A stretch of DNA of 64,000 nt, from NCBI RefSeq assembly GCF_001638985.1, contig NW_017265136.1:1632726-1696725 (forward strand), given 5' to 3'. This document shows positions 1-13,900 of this stretch, in pieces. Source of the DNA: Phycomyces blakesleeanus NRRL 1555(-). Lineage: Eukaryota > Mucoromycota > Mucoromycetes > Mucorales > Phycomycetaceae. Within the stretch, counting starts at the first letter, position 1, and each line of letters opens with the position of its first letter. The position numbers were made by a program, and so were the translations under genes. The notes beneath the pieces are model-generated. The model did no database searches, was not told where the DNA came from, and saw only the letters and a list, made by a program, of their open reading frames with translations.

Positions 1-1
1 G

Positions 2-1315
<1,314 letters not shown>

Positions 1316-1763
1316 ACACAATAATTTAAGAGTGCGTGTGTGTGTGTGTATATGAAATATCATCAACAATATCAAACAACTACCAAAAAAAAAAGATCAA
1401 ATTATCCACCCTTTTTTTTTCTTTTCTCTCATAGAAACAAGAGATTCAACAAATTTATTCTTGTATATCATCTGTATTTTGAGTTTACTCTCTACATAAA
1501 GAATTTTTTTTTAAAAAAAAAAACAAAAAAAAGTTATTATTTCGAATGGCTTTAATGTATATATAAAAATGACATGGCATTTATGACATTGCATAGATGA
1601 CATATGTGTGATAATGTATAGAGAGGGCAATAAGTCAATAGATAATAGACACACACACACACAAAATAAGTGCAAATGAATTCTTTGATATAGTAGATAT
1701 ATATTTTATTTGAATTTGAATTTGGGGGTTTTCCATTAGGATTTGTTATGCTATGCTATGTAT
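1316..1763. other. Intergenic, AT-rich, between convergent genes
   Basis: Spacer between the Hsp110 stop and the stop of the minus-strand membrane protein gene. It holds a TG run near 1333, a T-to-A tract switch at about 1504-1523 and a CA run near 1650. Both 3' ends must terminate here. No open frame of credible composition was seen. Confidence 0.6.
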
Positions 1764-3037
1764 TTACTGTTGAGAGATAAAAGGACGCTTCTCATCTTCT
1801 TCTTTGATGGAGGCCTTTTGCCAGATAACCTGGTCTTCGGCTTCTTGGCTGACAGACTCATAAGGACTGGCAGTGACAATCAACTGGCGGATTGCAACAG
1901 CAATGAGGAACAGGGCGGCGCAGAGGGTACCAGTGATAAGACTGCGGACCATGGTGGTCTGGGTATTCCACCAGTCGGCAACAAAGGCACCTGCACATCC
2001 GGTAGTCTGAGAGTCAGACATGATACCAAACTCCTCTGCTTTCTGGTCAGCATTTGCTTGGGGTTCGGGCAGCATAAAGCCAGTCAAGGGATCGACGCCC
2101 CATTGGGTAAGCTTGCCATTGTCAAATACGTCAAGGACCTGCTGGCCGGCTTCAGTCTGGACTACCTCGAGTCCGTTGATTTCGGTAATACGTTCTTGGA
2201 CCAAGAGGCGGCGGAAGGTAAGGCCATCCTCGGTTGTCATCTGGTCCATCAAAGACACATTGACTTCAACGGTAGCCAGGCCAATGTCAAAGCTGTCTTC
2301 AAGGACTGCGGCATCTTCAGCAGACTCAATCGAAAGCTTGGCTGGGTTGGCAGCCATCTGGGCCTCGATTTGGATATTTGATACACCAATTTGCACGGGC
2401 ACACCATTGCAGCGCAGCTAAAATTGATTATAACGGAAGAAGTTTTTTTTTGTTAATAAATGAATGTGTATCTATTTACCATATCTATCTATGTACAAGT
2501 GTTTGATAGAAGGAGTTGGAAAGAGAGATGGTAAAAGTATAAAGGAGTAAGGAGGAGGAGGGGGGATAATAGAATAGAGAAGATGATTATTGTACTAAAA
2601 ATACTATTTTCAATATATCTATTTATATATAGATATTATTAATATTTTTACCTGCTGTTCAAGAACATCGAATTGGACACGGACAGCCATAACACGTTCG
2701 GCAAGAAGAGAACCATCGTCGTCAACCAAGTCGTCAACACGGGTAACTGTAATATAGAGGTGCTCATCTCCCTTGTTGTTCATTGGAGCTTCAGAAAGAT
2801 CGACTGATGTCACTGACACATCTTTGATTGGAGCAGCGCACACACTGCAGACTGTACATATATATATAAAAGATAATAAAAATAAAAAATAAAAAGTAAG
2901 AGTTTAGCTTATTAATAACAAAAAATTGATATTATTTTTTTATGGTAATTGTATTGAATGCGTTTAAGCTACAAAAGATAAGACTTGCCTAATGCCAAGA
3001 CAAGGATGGCATTCAATAGCTTCATTGTGAGTTTCAT
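1764..3037 (-). CDS. Unrecognised type I membrane protein with signal peptide, three exons
   Basis: Assembled on the minus strand as exons 3037-2989, 2851-2652 and 2417-1764, 300 residues. Exon 1 encodes a cleavable signal peptide (MKLTMKLLNAILVLAL, then VCSVCAAP). The lumenal part has a repeated beta-rich look with few Cys (LRCNGVP near residue 84; TTGCAGAF further on). One membrane helix follows (SLITGTLCAALFLIAVAIRQ), then a short cytosolic tail rich in Glu ending FISQQ. Intron 1 has a GC donor (exon end TTAG, then GCAAGT) and a TACAG acceptor; intron 2 is GT-AG. An in-frame second ATG lies four codons downstream of the first. I do not recognise the family; topology suggests an endomembrane or plasma-membrane protein. 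Divergent from the coenzyme A gene to the right. Confidence 0.75.
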
Positions 3038-5457
3038 AGTGGGGAATGAAACGGTGAAAAAGAAGAAAAAGAGGGAGCAGAATAGGCTAATTTTTTTTTA
3101 TAAAGGATTCCTAACTATAGGGGTCATGTGATTCTGCTGCGTATTCAGGATTGGTGTTTTATGAGTTATATATCTATATATATATATTTGTTTATTTGTT
3201 TTAGATTTTGTTATCAGAAGACCGCTTTGAACCAAATGAGATTTCCGTTTTGTATAATGTAGTCTGCATATTTTGTTTAATATAAAAAATAATAAGCTGA
3301 ATATCTTTGTTAGGCTTATGAGACATTTTGTCTATCGTCATGGCTTGGAGGTTAGAGGAATAAAAGCAAAAACTGGACCAAAAAAAAAAAGAAAGGTCTT
3401 TTTTCTACTTTTGTCAACCATGAAGCCTCGAAAAATAAGAAAGAAAAGATGATCGTGGGGTGTGTTACATTGTGAGTGCTAGCTTTATGGGTCGGATATT
3501 GAATGGGCCACATTCACATTCACATTCAAATTCACATTAATTTTTTATATTTTATTTTATTTTTGGTTGTTCTGTCTTTTGGTTCTGCCAAGACATATAA
3601 AGTAAAGTAAAGTACGGTAATTGCAAGTGACGTCGACAATCAGGATTCTATCTTTTCTTTTCTTTTTTCATTAAAATCCAACACCCACACCTATATAAAA
3701 TATATCAGTAAAGAAAGGATAAAGACTATAGGTTTAGTATATAGGTTTCCTTTATGTCACACAACCAGACCATATCATTTAGGTGTAAGAAAAAAAAATG
3801 AATATACTCTAGAATATCGATAGCTTTATTGTCCAAACGGAATTAAGCAAACAGAGAAGCTAGCTGTACAATAGAAAATGAATTAAAGTGTTTGTTTGGT
3901 TGATAAGCCATGACGGCAAACATTTGTCATAGTTAAAACCTAGTTTAGTTATTAGCATGTTCCCTCGGGTAGCTTATGAATCTTATAATAGAGGGACAAT
4001 GCTTTATTCATTTGTTCATTAACGACATTAATTATTTTATATTCTATTCTATTTTGGCAATCACATTAGAATATGTACAGCTATTCAAGCTAAATAGATA
4101 TAGATAATCTCTAGTGGAAATCCAATTAAACTACTGTATATAGTGTATCCAAGGTATAGGATATATAGATTCAAAAGAGTGCATAAATGAAAAAAAAGAA
4201 AGAGAAAGAGAGGAGAAACCCTTAATCCCGTACACAGCCCCCCCCCCCCCCACTCTATCTCTCTATTTACAAACAGTATGAATCTAATAAACCCTTTCAT
4301 ACCAATAGTAATAAGTAGATAATTAGTAGTTAGACTCTTTATTTTATTTATCTATAATTTGTTATGAACAGGCTTTGATTATCTCCATCATTTTCTTTTA
4401 TTTATTTATTTTGTATTTCATAAGCCCAATTTTATATATATATATATATATATTAAAATTAGAACCTCACCAACCAAATCTTATAATTTTCAAGGGCATC
4501 AAAATACAATTAGTTCAGATACATTATCTATCTGTTAAAATAAGGAGTTCATGTCATTAATATATATATATATATATATTTCTATTCAAGCCAATAAGAT
4601 AACTAGCTTGTTATGTGGTCAATCTTTAGAGTCGGTTGAACTGTAAAGATCTTTTTCTTTTTCTTTTTTTCAATAAATTCCATTTTTGCAATAAATTCAT
4701 ATAAACTGCTCCTCTCAAACCATTACCTTTATATCATGCTATTACTATTATTATTTTTATGATCCTAATTTCATAAGCATATTCAATAATCAACCAACCA
4801 ACTAACTAAAGAATACATATATATATATTGTGAATTATTGATAGAGTTCATGTGTATCTCCCACAAAATACATACCTACAGTTAGGCGTATGATACAATT
4901 AGAGTTTTATACAACCGCGCGGCGTTTTATATTTTATTTGAAAGAAAATTAATACCAATCTAGCTAGGCAGCTAGGCAGCTAGGCAACTTATTCTTTCTT
5001 TAATCCCTCTGTATTCAAAATTACAAAGTTTATACATTTATTTTGGAAATCAACTCTATAAACTACTCTTCAACTTCTTTATGTTATATACCAACTAAAT
5101 CAAAGTCCAATACATGGTCTGACCATCTTGACGTTTGGTTTCACCTTTAACTTTATTGGAGCATACCTGTTACAAGAGTATAAGGAGAGTTCCTGTATTT
5201 CCCAGCTGCTTTTTCTTCTTATTATTATTACTATTACTATTATCACATTGTCTATGAATCTCTGGTGGGTGGTAGCTAGTGCCATTTACTTGGAATTTGA
5301 TCATAATCTCATGTTCACCATTCAATATATATAAAAAAGAAGTGCATTTGTGCGGGGAAAGTGACGCAGTTTTATCTTGTCGGACCCAAAAATAAAATAA
5401 AATAAAAAGAAAATGTGAATGAACGAATGAATGGAAGAAAGGCTACATTACTATTAA
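3038..5457. other. Long AT-rich intergenic region between divergent genes
   Basis: 2.4 kb containing the promoters of the membrane protein gene (-) and the PPCDC gene (+). It holds TA microsatellites (3177-3187, 4434-4452, 4560-4580), a C14 tract at 4238-4251, and a short tandem repeat of a 9-mer TAGGCAGC-type unit at 4960-4987. A frame at about 5100-5285 on the minus strand is open but dominated by ATT repeats. I see no supported gene. Confidence 0.5.
4238..4251. repeat. C14 homopolymer tract
   Basis: Fourteen consecutive C bases in a strongly AT-rich spacer. Rare in this window; the only other long C tract lies inside the mobile element at 55263-55279. Confidence 0.9.
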
Positions 5458-6511
5458 ATGAGTTCACAAATTAACATCCTCATTGGCACAACAGGAAGTG
5501 TTGCTAGCATAAAGTTGTCCGAGCTTGTTCTAAACCTCAAACAGGTACATTATTATTATTATTATTATTATTATTAGTTTTTTTTTAAAAAAAAATCTAA
5601 TTCTGATAATGACATTCATTTACAATGTAAAATTTTCTTTAAAAAAAAAAGAATCCTAGGGTAAATGTAAAAGTAGTTCCAACAAAGGCTTCAAGTTTCT
5701 TTTTTAAAGAAAAAGATATCGATGCTCAGATACATACTGATGAAGAAGAATGGGCAGTAAGTTCATTGTCTCTGTTTTATTTTGTGAATAATTTCCACCG
5801 TTACTTATACTTTTTTTTTTAAAAAAAATAGATTTGGAAAAAGAAGACAGATCCAGTTCTTCATATTGATGTATGAATATTCTCAATAATTTCTTTTATA
5901 TAGATGTGTATGTGTATGTGTATTTAATGTAATGTAATGTAATTTAATGTAATGTAATGTGTAATAACTCTTCTTTATAGCTTCGTAATTGGGCAGACAT
6001 TATGCTTATTGCGCCACTAGATGCCAACACACTGGCCAAAATTGCCAATGGGCTGTGCGACAACCTATTGGTATGTATAGATATATCATATTAAGAAAAG
6101 AAACGATTAGACTATAAATGAAAATAACCGAAATTTAATATCTTCTTATCTCGCTGGCTCTTATAGACTTGTATATTGCGAGCATGGGATATAAAGAAGC
6201 CTGTTGTAGTCTGTCCGGCCATGAATACCAACATGTGGAATCATCCTTTTACGGCACAACACCTAAACATACTCCAGGATGTTCTTCATTTTAAAGTAAT
6301 TCCACCAATTAGCAAACTCCTTGCTTGTGGTGATCTTGGTAAGCCTATCTTCTAGTATATTTTTTCTTCTTCTTCTTCTTTGCGATATGTGTATATCATA
6401 CTAAACATATCAATTCTTTATATATTAGGTATTGGTGCAATGGAAGAGCCAGGAGTAATAGCTTCAACTGTTATGACCATTCTATTAGATAGTCAATCTG
6501 ACACAAAATAA
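5458..6511 (+). CDS. PPCDC: Phosphopantothenoylcysteine decarboxylase (coenzyme A synthesis), six exons
   Basis: Exons 5458-5544, 5652-5756, 5832-5870, 5981-6070, 6167-6338 and 6429-6511 splice to 191 residues, the usual length of monofunctional PPCDC. The protein is an HFCD-family flavoprotein that decarboxylates 4'-phospho-N-pantothenoyl-L-cysteine to 4'-phosphopantetheine in the cytosol. Visible family landmarks: N-terminal GTTGSVASIK flavin-binding strand-loop; active-site His75 in VLHIDLRNWAD; APLDANTLAKIANG (89-101); the PxMNxxMW clamp as PAMNTNMW (124-131); and the catalytic Cys161 in ACGDLGIGAM. All five introns are GT-AG. The acceptors of exons 2 and 3 follow A-tracts rather than pyrimidine tracts. 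The short single-domain form differs from the enlarged yeast HAL3/CAB3 proteins. All key residues are present, so the gene looks functional. Confidence 0.95.
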
Positions 6512-7107
6512 ATAAATAAATAAAAAGAATTGTGTGCGACTAGAATACCAGAATATACAAATTACACTCTAACCCAAGAGACAGATAGACAGATTAGATA
6601 GATAGATAGAAATAGGCATCAAGGTGTGAGAAAGCAAGGCAACACAATCTAACAACTTGGAAATATATATATGAATGTGTATGTGGCTTGACAAAGAGAA
6701 ATAGTCAATAAAATAAACAGATATCTCATTTATTGATTGATTTGTTTACTTGAAGCAAAATAACTAAATAAATAATTTTACGCCTCGTTGTACCACTTTG
6801 AGCTCTCGACCTGAACCAGGGTATTTAGAATAAGAGTCATACAAAACAAAACAAGGTAAAGGAAAGGTAAGAAGGTGGTTTTTTCTTATTTTGTAACTAA
6901 ATAAATAACTAAATAAATAAAAAAAGTACATTTATTTATTTATTTATGTATTTATTGGTTTCTCTGGTTTCCATGCAACTGTGTACAGAAGTGCAGAGTG
7001 GGTTAGATTTGGTAGGACTGACAGATTGAAAGGAAAGCTGTAGATATCAATGTTTATCCAAGTTAAATAACCTTTTTTTTTTGTAACATAAAAGATACAT
7101 ATTCAGT

Positions 7108-7248
7108 ACCAGCACTAGCACTAGCACTAGCACCAGCACCAGCATCAGCATCAGCATCAGCATCAGCATCAGCATCAGCACCAGCACCAGTGCTAGCAGC
7201 AGTAGGGGTAGAAGCAGTAGAAGCAGTAGAAGCAGTAGAAGCAACAAC
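7108..7248. repeat. Compound hexanucleotide microsatellite (AGCACT / AGCATC / AGCAGT units)
   Basis: Successive blocks of six-base units sharing AGCA: first AGCACT, then AGCACC, AGCATC and AGCAGT-like units. The unit drift suggests old slippage with point changes. Confidence 0.85.
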
Positions 7249-7284
7249 AATGTAACAATATCTCACAAAGTTACGAATACATAC

Positions 7285-7316
<32 letters not shown>

Positions 7317-7350
7317 GTATTATGCTTATGCTTATGCAAATCCTTTACAC

Positions 7351-7383
7351 AAGCACAAACACAAACACAAACACAAATACAAA

Positions 7384-7423
<40 letters not shown>

Positions 7424-7430
7424 CATACAC
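7351..7430. repeat. Hexanucleotide microsatellite (ACAAAC changing to ACAGGC)
   Basis: About 80 bp of six-base units that switch from CACAAA to CACAGG part way, then decay into CACATA. Confidence 0.85.
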
Positions 7431-7998
7431 ATTAATATATACGTACAAATACACTAAATTACACTGCATTACGCTTCATTACATATGTAAGAAATTTATT
7501 GGGTTATTGGGTTAATGGTAATATTATTATTATTATGATTATTATAATTATAGTTATAATTATTTAGGGTTTATAATATATAGAAATTTATACAATTGTA
7601 ATGAATTATGTACGCATTTTTCTTTCTTGTTTCTTTTGTTTTTTTTTTCCTTGATCTTCACTTGAGTAACATATATAGATGTTGATGAATAATAATGAAA
7701 ACTAAATAAATAAAATACAATAAGATAAAAGAAGAAGAAAAAAAAAAAGAAAAAAAGGTCTAGAAAGGAAAGGTGAAGAGATGTGGCTTTAAAGAGAGAG
7801 AGAGAGAGATAATATATATATATATATATATAAAGGAAAACTAAACATGAAGATTGGGTGTTGAAAGAAGTGATCTAAAGTTTAGAAAGTCTTCTAAAAA
7901 AAAAAGAGGGGGTATAAAAGTGTACTGCGGCAAAGAACAGAGTAAATTTGTTGTTAGGCATTCCAAACTGTAGATCCAAAGGAGACATGACTTCTCAA

Positions 7999-9396
7999 TT
8001 AAATTTCTATGTTACTGTGGTTGGTGAGTGAGTTTAGACCAAAATCGAGAGCCATGATCTGTTTGCTCTGTCCAGCACTGATCATCTGGGTTCGGTTCAT
8101 CAGGACACTAAAGATCCACCCAAAGTCTTCACTCTGGTACCTTAATACGCATTTTCCGGTCTTGGCGTCCCAGACCCGCAGAGTTCGATCGTAACTGCCG
8201 CTGACAACCTTGCCGTCTTGGCAGGTCACGGCACGGATGAGCTTGGTGTGGCCGACGAGGGTCATGGTGCACATGCCGGTGTTCTGGTCCCAGATCTTGA
8301 CCCTGCCGTCCTGGCCGCCGCTATAGATCATTGATGCCTGGATCTTGACGCACGTTAAGCCCATCGCATGGCCGGAAAATGTTCGAAGACACTCGCCGGT
8401 CCTGACGTCCCAGAGTCTCAGGGTTGTGTCTCCGGAAGCAGAGACGACCCAGGGTCCTTCGGCATCCAGGGCGTTTACAGGCCCGCTGTGGCCGACCAGC
8501 GAGTGGCATTCCTTTGCGGTCGTGTGGTTCCAGACCCGGACGGTGTTGTCGCGAGACGAGCTGACACAGTACTGCAGAGCAAGACAGAGATCAAGAATTC
8601 CGGACTGGTGGTTGCGGAAGACGAGCGGCTTGGGTGTCAGGTCTGGAAGGCTCCATACGATGCAAGTCGAGTCTGAAGAGCCGGTCACTAGGATGCTCTT
8701 GTCTTCCGAGACCCCCAGACAGAGGATGCTTCCCTGGTGCACAGTCTTGGACTTGACTGGCCCGGGCGATACTGATGATGATGAAGAAGAATTTGAGGAG
8801 ATGTCCCACATCTTTAGGGAGCAGTCGCGGCTGCCACTTACAAACAGGCTCTTGCTCACCCAGGCCATGCAGTACACATTGTCCTGGTGGCCTGTGAGAT
8901 GCGAAACCTTGGCCTGGCCGGCATTCCAGCGCTTTATCAAGGCGTGGTTTTCTCGGTAGACTGCATAGGGATCTCCGAGCTGCAGAGAAGTAGGGTAGTC
9001 GGCTTTGACAAGTTCGTTCCAGACGATATGGTTTCTAGGGCTGCAGAGCCGGTGCCAGAGGTGGCACGTGGATGAGAGGGATAGCAAGGCAGGCAGATCG
9101 AGAAAGGAGATGATAGAAACGAGTATTTCGGTTGGGAGTGAGCACAATCGCTGGGTCTTTTTGAGAACTTGGATGGGCTGCTGGGCCTTTTGAAAGATCC
9201 GTCGGAACGCATTGTGGGTCTTATGTTTTGAGCGTTTTTTGTTGGGTACAAGTGGTTTGGTAGCCAGGCTTCCGTTTCTGTGCTGAACAATGGCAAGGCA
9301 TGTGGGTGTAGATGATCCAGGAAATGAGGTGGGTTTCTGGATCGACCCCTTGGAGAAGAAGTCTGATAGTTGAAAGTGTGAGTAACTGCGCGTCAT
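7999..9396 (-). CDS. F-box/WD40 protein, probable SCF ubiquitin-ligase adaptor
   Basis: Single exon, 465 residues from the ATG at 9396 (MTRSYSHFQL); an upstream TTG-started extension is less likely. A basic N-terminal region is followed by an F-box at about residues 84-130 (LCSLPTEILVSIISFLDLPA to HIVWNELV), which binds Skp1. From about residue 165 there are seven WD40 blades with the usual GH...WD pattern, for example GHQDNVYCMAW...LKMWDI, GHSGPVNALDAEGPWVVSAS and GHTKLIRAVTCQDGKVVSGS. The order F-box then beta-propeller matches Cdc4/Met30/Fbw7-type substrate receptors, but the N-terminal domain differs and the substrate cannot be inferred. Exons are GC-richer than the flanks. The neighbours do not suggest a pathway. 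Confidence 0.9.
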   Translation of the reverse strand: MTRSYSHFQLSDFFSKGSIQKPTSFPGSSTPTCLAIVQHRNGSLATKPLVPNKKRSKHKTHNAFRRIFQKAQQPIQVLKKTQRLCSLPTEILVSIISFLDLPALLSLSSTCHLWHRLCSPRNHIVWNELVKADYPTSLQLGDPYAVYRENHALIKRWNAGQAKVSHLTGHQDNVYCMAWVSKSLFVSGSRDCSLKMWDISSNSSSSSSVSPGPVKSKTVHQGSILCLGVSEDKSILVTGSSDSTCIVWSLPDLTPKPLVFRNHQSGILDLCLALQYCVSSSRDNTVRVWNHTTAKECHSLVGHSGPVNALDAEGPWVVSASGDTTLRLWDVRTGECLRTFSGHAMGLTCVKIQASMIYSGGQDGRVKIWDQNTGMCTMTLVGHTKLIRAVTCQDGKVVSGSYDRTLRVWDAKTGKCVLRYQSEDFGWIFSVLMNRTQMISAGQSKQIMALDFGLNSLTNHSNIEI

Positions 9397-10941
9397 CGAA
9401 ATATGAAAAAGAAATGTAAAAGACAAAGATTGAAATCCAAAAAAAAAGAAAGGAAATTGAAAGATAAATAGATAAATAGTGAATATATAAAATAAGATAA
9501 AGTAAAGTAAAATAAAAAGGCTGGTTTGTAGATTTATTTTTGACTTTCTGCATCGTGTTTTATATATATATAATTCTATTATTTGTTGTGATCCAAAGTG
9601 AACACAGTACAGTAGACAGTGTGTTCTTAACCTTCTTTAGTCTTTAAAAGGAATACAAAGATAGGAGGGGCTTTCTGTCTACTATCTCTGTTTAGCTACT
9701 TTGTACTTGGTACCGAGTACCTACTCTGTGTGTGTGTGGGGTGACTTTGGTACGACTTGAAACTTTGTTATATATAAAGGAAATTCTTTCCACTCATTGG
9801 TTTTGATCGTGGGTTTATAAAATTCAGAACCCAAAGAAGAAAAAGAAATTGAATAGAAATAGAAATAGAAAATAGTGATGTATGCTGGTCACTCTTTATT
9901 ACACAAAACGGTAATTATGGGAACAATGGGACCTATGATTACTTGACTGACTGACTAATTGACTGGCCAAACTGAATGGCTGAATTTGTGTATATTGCCG
10001 ACCTTTTTTTCTTTTTCTTTTTCTTTTGGTTTTGCTTTCTCTTTTTCTACGCCTAATGTGCTACTTTCTCTTGTCTCTTTCGTGGTCAATTTGTGAAAAA
10101 ACCTTGGTACCCTTGGCTGCCTAGTGATACACTGCAGTACATCTACTTTATTTTACTCTTATCGACGGTTGGCATTGAATACTTGTAATTCTAGTGCTTC
10201 CTTGACATTTCCGAGAATCGTATTCTTGTAATTCTAGAGAATGTCATCTGCTGTGTTCCTCTTCAAGAAGCTCAATTTTTTGGCCCTGTTTTCTTTTTTC
10301 AGAACAAGCACACGCACACGCACGCACACAAAAAAAAACTCCCACCCAGAAAATCTCTCTTTTTGGTCTCTGTATTTAGTATATTTATTGTTACACTTCA
10401 TGACTTCACTTGTAGCCTGTAAAATAAAATAAAAAAATTCCATAGTCAGCATTTTAATTATTTAATTTATCATTTTCTTTTAAATTCATAAATAAAGGAT
10501 TAAGCAAGTAACCGTAACCATCGGCCTATAGCATCACTGCCTTTTCTTTGTCATTGTCGTACTTTGTGCTTGTAAGGGGGTGAACATGAGTCAAAAGAAT
10601 AGGGTATCAACTTTTTATTACATTTCTTTTTTGTACTATTATTTATTTCAGTTTGAACAGCACGAGTGAGCTTTGGTCAGAAATTTACTATTTTGTACTT
10701 TATTTATCTATTTATTTATTTATTTATTTGTTTATTAATTTGTTCAAGAAAGAACAGATATATATATATATAGAAGGTATGATTATTATGATAATAGATT
10801 ATCAGTAAACTAACACCCATCGTTCACAGCCTTAAATATACATTAAAAGTAAATCTACCTGAATGGTAGTATACAGAAAAAGGAAGAAATAAGAAAGAGA
10901 TAAAGAGAGCTGCTAGGCTCTGTGGAATTTTCATATCTCTA

Positions 10942-10972
<31 letters not shown>

Positions 10973-13900
10973 ATTGCATATATAAAAATAACAATCTTGT
11001 TTCACCAATCAACTTTAAATGGCAATTCAAGAAACATCTTCCAGACCATAAGAGAATAATCAGAGAAAGGAGAAAATGAATAAAAAGGTAATCAAGTAAT
11101 CAAGTAACCAAGCAACCAAGCAATACGATGCAAGGTATCTTTTATATTTTAGTTAATATGTATAAAGGGTATGTTCTTGGTTATAGAGTTACAAGATGTT
11201 AGCGATAATATTCTAAGCAAATGTACCATTCTTGGTAAAAGGTACAATTAAAACTTGAAGATTCTTATCGGTAAAGAACAAACGAATAGGCAACAACAAT
11301 TTTAAATACATTAATTAGTGAAATCGAATGGCTGTGTATTGTGGCTATGTATATCATCATTATCATCAAAAAAGAAAAAGAAAAGACTATAACACGTTTG
11401 TAGAGTTGTACAAGATATAGACCTACCAGGTACCTATGTATGTATATTTGATTGCTTGTGAATAATGAGATGTAAAAGGATCAACTATCAATTTGTTTTG
11501 CAACATTTCAAAATTTGAAACAAAAATAAACTTATCATACAAATTGACAAGCAACAGAAGTTTTCTTTTTCTGCCAGTCATTTTCCACGTGTGCTAAAAA
11601 AAAAAAAAAAAAAAAAAAAAGCGGAGTCAGTGCGCTTCAATAGACTTTTTTTTATTTTTTATTTAATTTTCCAAACCAGAGCAGACAACCTGATCCACAA
11701 CAGCAACAACAACAAAAAAGAATTCTACTCATGAGATTTATCTAGTAAGAACTTAAATGCTTTCTTTCATATCCATATATACATATCTGTTTTAATAAAC
11801 TACCCAAATTTACTCAAGGTACCTTTAATTTGTTTGTCTATAGCTTTGTCTTTATTTCCTTATTTTGACCATCTCAAATGTCTAATTACATTGAATTTAA
11901 ATAAATCACTACAAAAACTGTCATTACTTTTATATATACATATAATTTTGTTCTTTGGACAAATGAATTGTATATTTTTAGCTATTTACTGGTAAAGACC
12001 ATATTTATTCCAAAAAGTAAAAGTAAAAGAAGAACAAACTAAACAAAGTAAAATAGAGTAAAATATAGCAGCATAGTAAACTAAATGACATGTGTTTTAT
12101 AGAAAATTGAAACAAAATCAAAAGTGTCCCCACACACACTCTTTTTTTTTTTTTTTTTTTTTTTTACAAAAATATATATATATATATAAGAAATTCTCCT
12201 TTTTTGTACAAAGGTGCAAAGAATAATAATAATAATATTTTTTTTTAAAAAAAAAAAAAGAAACTGTCGTTGATTAGTGTGGGTAAAAAGACACCTTAAT
12301 CGTGGGTTTTTGTTATTAAATTAGAAATATTGAAATATCTCTTTTTCTTTTGTATTTTGTATTTTGTATTTTCTAAAATTGTGTCATTAATAAATCAGGT
12401 ATTATTTTTACTCTTATAAGAAATTTGTCATGGATCATTTCTCTGGTTTCCAACTAAATTATCAAGGTAAAAATGTATGAGTATCCCGGGGATTACCGCT
12501 GTACCTTATTGACCATAGTATATATATATATATATATATATTATTGGGTATACTCCAATCAAACACTTTGTGGTCAGTTATTAGGAATCGAATAAAGAAA
12601 GAAAAAAATGATGATCAAACCAAGAGGGGAGGGGCGAAAAGTTATATTTTGATGCCGAGAATCGGCAAGACAAACTTCTCTAGACTGCACTGGTTTAAAA
12701 AGAAAGAAAAGAAAAAGCCTTTTGTATTTCTTATCAGATTTTTATTTTGAAAGGATTCTTGGATCAAATGTCATTATAGATTGCTATATACAAAATCAAT
12801 TTAACTTGATCTTCGACATAGAAACAATATTGATAAGTAAGAAAGATATCATATATTTCATGATATACTATGGTTAATATAATATGATTTCTAAAGACTA
12901 CCTTTAACTATTCATCTTTTTAAAAAGCATATTATCTAATGGTAATAATGTGCTGTGTGAAAGCGAAATTTCCTTTAAGATAAAACTGAGCAAGTGTTAC
13001 AAAGCAAGAAAGAGGAAGAAAACGAGTAGAACACAAATAAAATAAAGTAAAATAAAGCTCTTGGCAAATATAAATTAAACTGCCTGTCCATTTTTTATTT
13101 ATATTTATTACTAACGTATTAGTCAAAATCTTTGTGGTTCTATTCTGGAAAAGAATCAAATTAAGAAGGTGAGAGGAGCAAAAAAAAAAAAAAAAAAGTC
13201 AAAGGTTGTAAATCGAGGATTGATCACCTTATATTTATACTTTAATTTCTATAGGCTTCTTCTGGTGTTTCAAAACTGAGGATATTTCCACAATAAATTA
13301 ATAAATTAATAATCCCACCCTTTAATCAACCCTTTTTTGTGACTTTTCTCAAAGCCAAAAAAAAAAAAAAAAAAAAAGTATATACGTCACCCTATTTTTT
13401 ATTTTATTTTTTAACTGTCTTTCTAGTGCACTGTGAGGAGAGAGGTCTTTTGTTTTCTTTTGGTTTTCAGTACCCTTACCTTTATTACTTTAATATAAAT
13501 AATTTTTATTATATTATTATTATTATTATTATAAAAAAAAAATCTTGAAGTTGCCGGTCACATTGACTGCTACATTTTTGTTGGCTGAATAAATTTTTAT
13601 ATAATTTTTTTTTTTTTAAAAAAAAAAAAAAGCTTATAAAAACAAAGCCTGGTAACTTTTTTTTTTTTAATACTTTCTTTCACTTTTATGACTAAAAGCA
13701 AACAACTGATATGAATATTTATATATAACAAAAAAGGTAATTATCAATTTTTTCAATATTTCTTTATATATTTTTCTTTTCTTTTCTATTATTATTATTA
13801 TTTTATATGATGATATCAAGCTGGCACCAGTCCGAGAGTTCATGACGGACAAACATCCTAAGGGTGCTTACGCAACAACTTTTAGCACTCCTGACTATAA

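Larger units (their letters stand above)
6512..7998. other. Intergenic region with dense microsatellites
   Basis: Spacer between the PPCDC stop and the stop of the F-box/WD40 gene (convergent). It contains the 7108-7248 hexanucleotide block, a TA run at 7296-7315 and the 7351-7430 block. Open frames here are only products of the repeats (Leu, Ala/Ser or His/Lys runs), so I call no gene. Confidence 0.6.

Noticed and set aside
1743..2421. Long plus-strand frames opposite the type I membrane protein gene
   Set aside because: They are antisense shadows; the minus-strand frame has a signal peptide, splice sites and a membrane helix.
7047..7515. Leu-, Ala/Ser- and His/Lys-rich frames
   Set aside because: They are translations of hexanucleotide microsatellites.
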